In this document: piece after piece, positions 8,795-16,875 of the stretch
How positions within the stretch are numbered: the stretch's first letter is position 1
How the letters are laid out: each line of letters starts with the position of its first letter
Source of the DNA: BD1-7 clade bacterium
GTDB lineage: Bacteria; Pseudomonadota; Gammaproteobacteria; Pseudomonadales; DT-91
Assembly: GCA_902705865.1 (NCBI GenBank)
Contig: CACSIO010000012.1
Location: 372,001-436,000 of the forward strand
Reading direction: 5' to 3'
Length of the DNA: 64,000 bases
Notes under the pieces: generated by a model
What the model was told of the DNA's origin: nothing
The model's input: only the letters and a program-made list of their open reading frames with translations
Database searches by the model: none
Made by a program: the position numbers and the translations under genes

Positions 8795-9178
8795 TCCATT
8801 TCTAAATGCAGCTTGGTTTATTGCTGGTTTTTCTGAAGGCGATGATGAGAGTAGGCGTGTCGTTGTATCGTGCAAGGCTCTGAGAATTTCTATTAAGAAA
8901 AGTGCGGTTGGCGTTTGTTGTAGGTTATCTCAATTAACCCGCGAGAATTCAATGGAAAATATGCCCGGAGTTCTATTTCTATAAAAAGCATTCCGATTCA
9001 GTGATTTAGTTTCATCTCTTGGTGGTCGTGATATGTCTGGCATGATTTGTGACGTGCTGGTTTTTCGTAAAAATACTTCGTAGTATCGGGAAAGGTTGGT
9101 TGGGTCGTGTCTTCGTTGTCGATGCTGGCCAGAAGGGATTGATCGACTGACCGATAATAATAACAAAGGAGTTGTTTT
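8795..9178. other. Intergenic region upstream of the beta-propeller gene
   Basis: About 384 bp with no supported gene. The only clear element is the ribosome site AAGGAG at 9166-9171 for the next gene. No terminator for the EcsC gene and no convincing -35/-10 pair was found. Confidence 0.5.
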
Positions 9179-10303
9179 ATGATGTTTACACTTTCGCAGA
9201 ATCGCCTGTTTGGCCGAGCTCTGCATATCACCGGTGCCTTAATTCTTGGCGCCACCGTTACTACCAGCTCAGCGTCCGCTTTCAATAAGGTGCCTCGTTC
9301 GCCATCGGGAAGTAAAATTGCCGTTGCGAACCGAGCCGACAATACCATCACGTTAGTTGATGTTGCGGCTGAACGTGAGATGCATATCGAGCTAGAGCCC
9401 GGCTCGGAACCCATGTACGCGCAAAACCCGTATTATTCAAATGAAATCTGGATTGGTGATCGTGGCCATAGTCGTGTGTTGGTTTATGATGCGTTGCGCT
9501 TGCGTCGTATCGCCGAGATTCCGACCGGGGAGGGTGTATTCCATATGTGGAATCACGGCACGCTGCGTCAGATGTGGGTGGTGAATGATGTCGACAAAAC
9601 CCTGACAGTGATTTCGTTAGATACCAAAGAGGTGTTGACGACAGTAGCAATGCCTACGGACCTTGTTGGTGCTTACAAACCCCATGACATTACAGTGACA
9701 GCAACCTCGGCAATTGTGTCGTTGATTGGCCCGGCAAATGAACAGAGTTGGCTTGTTGAATTCAGTGGTTCCACCTTCCAAGAAATCGACCGACTGCAGG
9801 TTCCTGGCGATCCTCATCTCATGTATTGGGGTTTTGCCGATAGTGATCTTTATGTGGCCTCGCAGGCTGCGGGTAAAGTCTTGAAGATCGATCCAGATAC
9901 GCTGACTGTCGAAGCAGAACTGAGCATTCCTGGTGCACATGGTATTTGGGCGAATGAGCAGGAAGAGCATTTGTATGTCGGTAATATCACATCAGCAGAT
10001 GGCAGTGCAGCCTTATATACCATTGATCTTGATACCTTTGAGATTGTGCCCGGTTCACCGGTATCGGCAGCGCTGCCACACCCACATAACCTGATGGTAT
10101 CGATGGATGATGATAAGTTGTTCGCTACTCATAGCAATGCTGGGTCAGAATATACCACCATCTATGATATCGATGAAAATGGTCTGCCTTCTAACGGCCG
10201 GGTTGTAGAAACAGGCGCAACTCCTTTTGGAATTATGCTGATTCGTGACCCTGTTGTGAGACTCAAGAAAGACAAACACCGTAAACGTAAAAGTTACAAC
10301 TAA
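9179..10303 (+). CDS. Secreted YncE-like beta-propeller protein
   Basis: Periplasmic or exported protein of 374 aa. It has a Sec signal (about residues 1-34, ending SSASA before FNK) and then repeated propeller blades of about 45 residues (IAVANRADNTITLVDVA, VLVYDALRLRRIAEIPTGE, MWVVNDVDKTLTVIS, LYVGNITSADGSAALYTIDL), the YncE / quinoprotein-dehydrogenase-like fold. The start is well supported: AAGGAG sits 7 nt before the first of two adjacent ATGs. The C-terminus is a strongly basic tail (KKDKHRKRKSYN), odd for this family. No catalytic motif was recognised, so binding or scaffolding is as likely as enzymology. It stands alone next to an insertion-sequence remnant. Confidence 0.8.
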   Translation: MMFTLSQNRLFGRALHITGALILGATVTTSSASAFNKVPRSPSGSKIAVANRADNTITLVDVAAEREMHIELEPGSEPMYAQNPYYSNEIWIGDRGHSRVLVYDALRLRRIAEIPTGEGVFHMWNHGTLRQMWVVNDVDKTLTVISLDTKEVLTTVAMPTDLVGAYKPHDITVTATSAIVSLIGPANEQSWLVEFSGSTFQEIDRLQVPGDPHLMYWGFADSDLYVASQAAGKVLKIDPDTLTVEAELSIPGAHGIWANEQEEHLYVGNITSADGSAALYTIDLDTFEIVPGSPVSAALPHPHNLMVSMDDDKLFATHSNAGSEYTTIYDIDENGLPSNGRVVETGATPFGIMLIRDPVVRLKKDKHRKRKSYN

Positions 10304-10374
10304 GTTACGTTGGGGCGCAGGCGGCAGTCGTTGCTGTAGCTTGCGTCGCTGCGACTGATGATCTCTGATGAAAC

Positions 10375-11455
10375 AAAAGTACCTGATTAGCCATAAAACC
10401 CAGCCAGCTTTTTGATGCCTATAACAATACTCTTACTATAAAGAGGTATTTGTCATGGCCAACAACAAAGCTCTGTTCCAGAAAGGCTATAGTTCGGTCG
10501 AATTTTATCACGACTTTGGTACCGAGGAAGCCTGTCGGGAGGCACCCTATATGCATGTGTAGACCCAAGGGTTTTCAGTGCCCGAACAGCCTTAGCCTTG
10601 AGTATTGTGAGCTGCATTGCCGTAACCACTGCCACCATCAAACATCCCTGATCAGCCATACGATTTTTGCCAATACGAAGTTGCCACTAACAACGTGGTT
10701 TTTAGCCATTCATTTAATCACGCAAGCCAAAACAGGCTTATCCGCTTTATCGCTCAAGCGACAGTTCGGTGTGTCGTACAACACAACGTGGAGTATGAAA
10801 CACAAAATCATGCAGGTCATGAAGGAGCGCGATGACCGCCGACCGTTATCCGGCTTGGTACAAATTGCCGATGCTTATTGGGATGGAAAGCAGTGTGGAG
10901 GCAAGCGTGGCCGTGGTGCCAGCCATAAAACGCCATTGATTGCGGCTGTATCTCTGAATGAGGATGATCATCCGTTATATATGAATCTACAGGTGGCTAA
11001 AGGCTTCACAGCCGAGGCTGTCGAGCAATGGGCTTCGAAATAGCTGGCTACGGATAGCGTTGTCATATCCGATGGTTTACTCGGTTTCCGTACCTTGAGT
11101 AAAGCGGGCATTGAGCATTCTCCCATTGTCACCAACGCCGCCTCGGTAGCGATTAACAACGAGGTATTTGAAGCAGTTAATACTCTGCTGGGGGAATATT
11201 AAAAACTCGATACACGGAGTTTATCATGCCGTGAACTCGAAACATTTACCGCGTTACCTCGCTGAATTTTGTTATCGCTTTAACCGTCGATTTGACTTGC
11301 GAGCACTTTTACTGAGGTTCATGAGTGTTGCTGTTAGAACGCTACCTATGCCAAATCGGTTGTTAAAATTAGCTGAAGCTTATAAGGAATCAGGTACAAC
11401 TATGTCTGACGTTCGATGGTTGGTGGAACAATACAAATTTATTGCTGGCATATAA
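10375..11455 (+). mobile_element. Decayed IS1595-type insertion sequence
   Basis: Remnant of an ISXO2-like (IS1595 family) element around the broken transposase below. The upstream bases from about 10375 (TACCTGATTAGCC and on) look like the left terminal region of this family, but a matching inverted repeat was not found downstream, so both borders are approximate. The right end is probably eroded. Confidence 0.5.
10455..11455 (+). pseudogene. IS1595 family (ISXO2-like) transposase, frameshifted
   Basis: Three reading frames together reconstruct one DDE transposase. The start is MANNKALFQKGYSSVEFYHD from 10455, then GTEEACREAP, then a shift near 10550-10560 into a frame with ALSLKRQFGVSYNTTWSMKH and the catalytic-domain segment QIADAYWDGKQCGGKRGRG. 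A TAG stop interrupts at 11041, translation resumes with VVISDGLLGFRTLSKAGIEH, and a second shift near 11195-11205 leads to HLPRYLAEFCYRFNRRFDLR and a C-terminus PNRLLKLAEAYKES. At least two frameshifts and one in-frame stop make it inactive. The N-terminal zinc-finger region is the most degraded. Confidence 0.88.
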
Positions 11456-11945
11456 TCAGAAAAATTGGTGGTTGGTGTTTTCAGAAAAATGACTTTATAT
11501 ATTGTGATTCGAGAAAGCTCAATCTCAGTCAACAGGTCGTCGGGACATGAATGAGTGCTATAATGTGACTAGCTCACAGAAACAGTGGATCGAAAACTCA
11601 ACAGCATTGACTAGGCAAATAAAATAGGCAAAAGAAACCTATCTCAACTTCGAAAATGCTTGAACGGCTTTTTCGGGCATTTTTAGAGTCTGCGCTGATG
11701 TGTTTCGTCAATGATCGTGGGTGTTTTTAGGGCGACTATTTCTCTCGGAATAAGCATTGAAAAGTTATTTGGATGGACTTATGGATGGTATGCTTGCCGA
11801 AGATCTATAGAGTGCGGGTAGTGTCGCGAATAGTTTTATTTGAGAAATCAATGGGTAGTTAGCGTACTACTTCTGTATTAAAATTCTCTTTGAATCTTCT
11901 GTCTGATGTATCTATTGCGTTAGATATATGCCAGCGATAGCAGTG
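11456..11945. other. Gene-free stretch after the IS remnant
   Basis: About 490 bp, AT-rich, with no open frame that looks real. A weak hairpin AAAATGC (11653-11659) / GCATTTT (11677-11683) with a 17-nt loop runs into Ts but is not convincing as a terminator. It may contain further unrecognisable IS debris. Confidence 0.45.
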
Positions 11946-13259
11946 TTACGTTGGCCAAGAAAACACGAATCTTGCTCCACCCAACGGTGATGTTTCTACG
12001 CTTGCATCACCGCCATGCCATTGTGCGATCTGCTTCACTATGGATAAGCCTAAACCGAAGCCACCGGTAGCCCGAGTGCGGCTGGTATCTAAACGTTTGA
12101 AGGGGGTGAATATGTCGATACGTTCACTGTCTGGAACCCCAGGCCCATCGTCATCGACATAGATAGTGGTGTAGAAATTTTCTTGTTTCATATGCAGGTG
12201 GATTGTTTCGTGAGCGTATTTTTCTGCATTGCCGACAAGATTCCCAATGGCACGTTCGATAAGTTTCGGGTCAAAGCCAATTTGATCCAATATTCCGGAT
12301 TGGTGTTCCCAAGCATCATTGTAGATAAACTGTTTTTTACTATCGAATACGTGAGTATCGATAACGCGTTTTAGGCTCTCGTTTAACGAGTGTGGTTTGA
12401 GCTCTAGATCGGTTATCTCTCGGTCAAATCGTGCGTAAGTGAGTAGTTCATCGACCAAGTCTGCCAATTCATCTACATCATTAGAGATGCCATACATGTA
12501 CTCATCCCGTAGGGCTTTATTGTCTTCCATTTGCATCATGTCTAGCTCGAAACGAATTCGGGATACCGGTGTGCGTAGTTCATGAGCGACAGCGTTTCTG
12601 AGTTGTTTCTGGCCTTTTATCAGTTGTTCGATGCGCTCCGCCATTCGGTTGAAATGTCTATTTAAATTGCCAATGGTATGGCGTTTTTTTTCAGAGACTC
12701 TAATAGTAAGGTTGCCACTACCAAATTGTGTGGTTGCACTTTCTAGTCGTTTTAATTTGATATAGAGGCTGAGCATGATGAGAATCATGGGTATTGCGAT
12801 AACCAAAAATATGGAGTGATCATAGAATTCAACCATGTCGTCCAACTCCTGTCCTCTGCCCAAGGGGCCTACTTTAATAACTAGGTTAGATCCTGGGAGG
12901 TAGTGGTAAATCCCGATATTCCGTGGTGAATTAAAATGAACTTCGTCTCGCTGTGTGAGCCTCTGCCCGGATTTTAATGTTGCCTCGTTTTTGGGCGGTA
13001 GGTTAAGTGAATCAATATCAAGGACAACAATGGGGATATTGGATGACGTAGGGTAGTTTTTTATTTGTTCTTCAAATGCCTGGCTCCCCAAGCTTTCATG
13101 CAAGGCGTTCAGCAGATAGATTGTGCCGTTCAGATCGTTGGCGCGGTCTTCTTCAATTTTGTCATTCAACCATGTGTGTTGCGAGACGACGCCGAACGCG
13201 AGATAGAGAAAGACACTGATAAAGAGAAAAAAGTAAAATTTTAAAAATAGCCGAAGCAT
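11946..13259 (-). CDS. Sensor histidine kinase, RstB-like
   Basis: Inner-membrane sensor kinase of 437 aa. Order: membrane helix at about 7-27, periplasmic domain to about 145, second helix at about 147-168, HAMP region, dimerisation/phosphoacceptor domain with the H-box VAHELRTP (phospho-His226), then an ATPase domain with N-box (AIGNLVGNAEKYA), G1 box (VDDDGPGVP) and G2 box (GGFGLGLSIVKQIAQWHGG). Overall it resembles RstB. Its probable partner is the RstA-like regulator at 15.0-15.8 kb on the same strand, but an oppositely oriented S41 peptidase gene lies between them, so the pair cannot form a simple operon. The signal is unknown. Confidence 0.9.
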   Translation of the reverse strand: MLRLFLKFYFFLFISVFLYLAFGVVSQHTWLNDKIEEDRANDLNGTIYLLNALHESLGSQAFEEQIKNYPTSSNIPIVVLDIDSLNLPPKNEATLKSGQRLTQRDEVHFNSPRNIGIYHYLPGSNLVIKVGPLGRGQELDDMVEFYDHSIFLVIAIPMILIMLSLYIKLKRLESATTQFGSGNLTIRVSEKKRHTIGNLNRHFNRMAERIEQLIKGQKQLRNAVAHELRTPVSRIRFELDMMQMEDNKALRDEYMYGISNDVDELADLVDELLTYARFDREITDLELKPHSLNESLKRVIDTHVFDSKKQFIYNDAWEHQSGILDQIGFDPKLIERAIGNLVGNAEKYAHETIHLHMKQENFYTTIYVDDDGPGVPDSERIDIFTPFKRLDTSRTRATGGFGLGLSIVKQIAQWHGGDASVETSPLGGARFVFSWPT

Positions 13260-13485
13260 AATAATCTCAGCAATGAAAAAGGTAAGTTAGTTTGCTGGTA
13301 GCTTATCGCTTTGTTTGCGTTTTGACTATTTGTGAACCGTCTCGATCGATCTTCAAGTCGACAAAATGCCACATTCTTTAGACAAAAATCAGACAAAGCC
13401 ACTGAGGAAGTATTTCCAGTTATCTCCATAATTTCGAACTGATTCATCAGGCAACATTTTTTAAGAACGGGTTTGGAGATTGACC

Positions 13486-14997
13486 ATGTTAAACACACAC
13501 ATTAAGCGTCTGAGCATTCAGAATTTGAGTCGTATGCTTTCATTTTTACTGATATTTCTGCTAGCTGGTTGTGATTCTGACAATAGCCAATCGTCTGGGG
13601 GGGCGGGTGCAAACACAAACGTGAACGCTCAAGCAGGTATCTGGGTCGCACCTGCTTATGGTATTGCAGTAGATATACGAGCCAACGATTTCACTTTTTA
13701 CCAATTTACCGGTGATTATTGCCAAATTTATCCGATCGTGGATCTATTGGGCATAGATTACGAGAGACTTGTTGCGAGTTTTAATGTCAATGATGATGGT
13801 AACATCTTGCAAACTACGTTGGCGGGGGTAAAGGTGCCTGGCATTATGATGGAAAAACAAAATCAGTTGCCGCAACACTGTATTGATAACCTAGAGACTG
13901 CGGTTGGTGACGCTAATTATGAGTTTAGTGCCCGTCGAGATTTTGAAATATTTTGGCAAACGTATAATGAGCTCTATGCATTTTTTGAGTTGGAGGATCT
14001 TAATTGGGCTGATGTTTATGATCAAGCCAGTCTTGATGTTAACGACGATACTAGCGAGGAAGAACTGTTTGGGATATTCGCGCAGATGGTTACACCTTTA
14101 CGAGACTTTCACGTTGAAATCATCAACCCAGTAATCGGCTTCGAGTATACCAGTCCATCTAGAAAAACCACGATCGACCGTATTGCTCTGGCAGACTTCT
14201 TGAGTATCAATGATCTTGAGGCTATTTCGAACGAGGCTGAATACCTTCAGTTTATAGCGTACCTAGAAGAACAAAAAGACAGTGCGTTGTCTGCAGTTTT
14301 TGAGCATGTTGCTGAAGGGGAGGAGATTCGATTCAATGATACGCAAACCCTAGTTTGGGCCCGTATGCGTGAGAATGTTGGCTATCTATTGATAAACACC
14401 ATGGACGATAACGAGCTAGGTGGTAGCGAATCTATTGAAGAAAATCTCGTACAACTAGCCTCCATGATGGATCAGGTTATTTTGGATCTTGTTGGTGTAA
14501 AAGCGTTAGTGATAGATATTCGATACAATGAAGGTGGTGACGACTTTGTTAGCCAGTACATCGCAGGTCGTCTGACAAATCAGTCCTTTGATGCTTACCG
14601 CAAGCAGTCACGTGTAGGTGCAACACGCACGCCATTGCAAACCGTTCGCATTGAAGTGCAAGGTGAAACCCAATACACCGGCCCTATCGCTGTGCTGTCG
14701 AGTATGTCAACGTCCAGTGCGGCAGAGGTATTCAGCCTCATAATGCACGAGCGAGAAATGACGCTTGCTATTGGTGAGGCCACAGCCGGCGGGTTTTCAG
14801 ATCAGCTGATTAAAATACTACCTAGTGGAATGGTCTATACGCTGTCTAACGAGATTTATTCCAATATGGCGGGCGTGGAGTTCGAAGGCTTTGGTGCCCC
14901 CGTGGATGTGGAGATCGACTTCTTTACCCGTGAGCAACGTGAAGGCAACATCGATATGGGATTCGAGGAGGCGCTTTTATTGCTCCGAAATTTCTAG
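13486..14997 (+). CDS. S41 family peptidase lipoprotein
   Basis: Predicted periplasm-facing lipoprotein of 503 aa. The signal has lipobox LAGC with Cys29; Asp at +2 would, by the E. coli rule, hold it in the inner membrane. The C-terminal half is an S41 (C-terminal-processing/tricorn-type) protease domain. The nucleophile is probably Ser411 in MSTSSAAEVF, followed by GEATAGGFSD. The Lys expected 25 residues after Ser in CtpA-type enzymes is not there. A His in LRDFHV (His209) sits where tricorn-type members have LxxxH, suggesting a Ser/His mechanism. The ATG at 13486 follows GGAG by 7 nt. The gene lies between, and antisense to, the RstA-like and RstB-like genes. Confidence 0.82.
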   Translation: MLNTHIKRLSIQNLSRMLSFLLIFLLAGCDSDNSQSSGGAGANTNVNAQAGIWVAPAYGIAVDIRANDFTFYQFTGDYCQIYPIVDLLGIDYERLVASFNVNDDGNILQTTLAGVKVPGIMMEKQNQLPQHCIDNLETAVGDANYEFSARRDFEIFWQTYNELYAFFELEDLNWADVYDQASLDVNDDTSEEELFGIFAQMVTPLRDFHVEIINPVIGFEYTSPSRKTTIDRIALADFLSINDLEAISNEAEYLQFIAYLEEQKDSALSAVFEHVAEGEEIRFNDTQTLVWARMRENVGYLLINTMDDNELGGSESIEENLVQLASMMDQVILDLVGVKALVIDIRYNEGGDDFVSQYIAGRLTNQSFDAYRKQSRVGATRTPLQTVRIEVQGETQYTGPIAVLSSMSTSSAAEVFSLIMHEREMTLAIGEATAGGFSDQLIKILPSGMVYTLSNEIYSNMAGVEFEGFGAPVDVEIDFFTREQREGNIDMGFEEALLLLRNF

Positions 14998-15039
14998 TGT
15001 ATACCTTGAAATATGACTGCTCTATTGTTCTCGATAACG

Positions 15040-15771
15040 TTAATCCCAGTTGTCGGGAACAAACAGATAGCCTTGACCCCGAACGGTAATAATACGAGTT
15101 GACATACGGGCATGGTCACCTAATTTGCGGCGCAAGTTGGCAATTTTGGTGTCCATTGCTCGATCCATGCCGTCGTACTCAATACCTCGTAAGGTTTGAT
15201 AGAGTGTCTCGCGAGACAACACTTCTTCGGCATGACTAGCCAACAGCCAAAGCAGATCGAATTCACTGGTAGTGAGCGAGATTCTTTCGTTATTGAGTGC
15301 CACGTGGCGTTTTGAGTGTTGAATAGATAGTGCCCCGAATTGCAAATCTGTGTAGGTGGCGTTAGATAATTCGTTATTTGGTGCAATTGCCTGCTCACTG
15401 CAGGGTGTATTATTGCTTCGGCGCAGTAACATTCGGATGCGCGCCAATAAAACCCGCGGTTTGATAGGCTTGATGATAAAGTCATCGGCACCGAGCTCTA
15501 CCCCTACAACGTGGTCGATATCGTCTTCACTGGCGGTCAAAAAAATGATCAGGCCATGATAGTGCTCTCGGATTTTTCGACAAATCGACAAGCCATCCAA
15601 GCCGGGCAGCATTAAATCGAGGATCACAAGATCGGGGATGGTACTCAGAATCGCATCAACCGCTAGATTGCCGTTGTGAACGACATCAACTTCGAAGTGG
15701 TTCTGCTGTAAGTAACGCTGAATTAAGGAGGAGAGCCTTTCATCATCTTCGACTAGGATCACCTTCGTCAT
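15040..15771 (-). CDS. OmpR-family response regulator, RstA-like
   Basis: Two-domain response regulator of 243 aa. The receiver domain (1-120) has the acidic pocket Glu8-Asp9-Asp10, phospho-acceptor Asp52 in VILDLMLPG, Thr79 and Lys101. The winged-helix DNA-binding domain (about 140-240) ends with the usual RxLxxxGYxF-type element seen as ITVRGQGYLFVP, and contains LTTSEFDLLWLLASHAEEVL and IANLRRKLGD. It is convergent with the S41 peptidase gene, with 42 bp between the stops. Likely partner: the RstB-like kinase at 11.9-13.3 kb. Targets are unknown; the enclosed peptidase gene is a natural candidate. Confidence 0.92.
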   Translation of the reverse strand: MTKVILVEDDERLSSLIQRYLQQNHFEVDVVHNGNLAVDAILSTIPDLVILDLMLPGLDGLSICRKIREHYHGLIIFLTASEDDIDHVVGVELGADDFIIKPIKPRVLLARIRMLLRRSNNTPCSEQAIAPNNELSNATYTDLQFGALSIQHSKRHVALNNERISLTTSEFDLLWLLASHAEEVLSRETLYQTLRGIEYDGMDRAMDTKIANLRRKLGDHARMSTRIITVRGQGYLFVPDNWD

Positions 15772-16329
15772 ATTGTCTCTCTAGTACGGATTTTAGCGTC
15801 ATTTTAACGTAGGTAAGTACTAAATGCACAGAGCCAAAGATGCAGGACTGGGTTCTAATTGTCGTTGTTTTTGAACGATACGTTTGAATTGATGATTTGC
15901 TTTAGGCAGACGTGTTCTATGTTGCCCATGATACTTAACTGAGCGTTTACGCAATCCTGCGGGTAACTTTGATAACGCCGATAGAGCTGGAGGTATATTC
16001 CTCCAAGCTCGTAGTGGAAAGTCAATGGGGAAAACGTATGGATTGGGCTCTTGAACAGTGATGTTGATATGCATCATCCGCAGAAGCCAAATGAGGTTCA
16101 CTATGTAGCCTTATAAACGCATTTTTCGATTAAAACACTCAAAAGGTATCTGTATCTTTTATACATAACCGAAGGTTCATTATCATCTGTTGGGTAGAGT
16201 TCACACATTGAGTATAGACCGACCTCTACACCGTTAATGATATAAGTTTGTATGGGGGCGTTATCTGAAGAATTAAAACCGATGCCTAGCTGGGTAATAG
16301 TATTCTGAAGTTAATAAACAGCAGGCAAA
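15772..16329. other. Unexplained region between regulator and sulfite reductase operon
   Basis: About 560 bp. On the minus strand a 93-codon frame (15820-16101, GTG start, or ATG at about 16074) encodes a basic, proline-containing peptide with KYHGQHRTRLPKANHQFKR, but it has no ribosome site and no family I recognise. It could be a small gene or a degraded transposase fragment. Nothing else is supported here. Confidence 0.3.
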
Positions 16330-16370
16330 AAAATACCCGAAACAACCGCTGGGGGTTGTTCGGGTATTTT
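16330..16370 (-). terminator. Rho-independent terminator of the sulfite reductase operon
   Basis: Long stem AAAATACCCGA + ACAACC (16330-16347, one bulge) with GGTTGT + TCGGGTATTTT (16354-16370) and a 6-nt loop. On the minus strand it ends in a run of seven Ts, just after the DUF934 stop codon. Confidence 0.88.
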
Positions 16371-16386
16371 GGTATTGCTTTTACGA

Positions 16387-16875
16387 TTAGCGCTGGCGGA
16401 ATAGCGGTTCAGGCTTATCGATGGATGCTTGATACGGGGTTGTAAAATCATGAAGGTGCTTTAAAGCTACATCCAGATTCTGATCTTCACGCATAGCGTA
16501 ACTGCTGAATCCAACTCGGTTCATATACGTCAACTGATCAAGTAGTACGTCGCCAATGGCGCGTAATTCGCCGGTATAGCCGTACTGCATGCGCAGCGTG
16601 TGTGCGTAGCTGTAGCCACGGCCATCAGTAAACGCTGGGAAGTTAATCGCAATTACTGGTAGCGAGTTGCATGTTTCAGCAAGGTCGTGCGGTGGTGTAT
16701 CGCTATCCAGCCAAACACCAACTTGGCGATCGGTACTGTCTTTGATCGTATTCCACACATCGATATGGACGATGATATCGCCCTCGGGCAATGCTGCTGC
16801 GTCGACAATCGCTTTGTCTTCAATTACTTGATAACCATCTTCTGTGATGGCTGCGTTCTTAATTAGCTTCGGCAT
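16387..16875 (-). CDS. DUF934 family protein (sulfite reduction accessory)
   Basis: Cytosolic protein of 162 aa of the DUF934/COG3749 family, repeatedly found next to ferredoxin-type sulfite reductases and annotated as probably involved in sulfite reduction. Visible family features are the VGVWLDSDTPP segment, INFPAFTDGRGYSYAHTLR and a C-terminal helix LDVALKHLHDF. Its start overlaps the end of the upstream reductase gene by 17 bp, so the two are translated from one message. A strong terminator follows. No catalytic residues are known for the family; I infer a partner or assembly role for the reductase. Confidence 0.86.
   Translation of the reverse strand: MPKLIKNAAITEDGYQVIEDKAIVDAAALPEGDIIVHIDVWNTIKDSTDRQVGVWLDSDTPPHDLAETCNSLPVIAINFPAFTDGRGYSYAHTLRMQYGYTGELRAIGDVLLDQLTYMNRVGFSSYAMREDQNLDVALKHLHDFTTPYQASIDKPEPLFRQR

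Noticed and set aside
8781-8984. 67-codon frame after the EcsC gene
   Set aside because: Overlaps the EcsC stop region, has no ribosome site and no recognisable feature.
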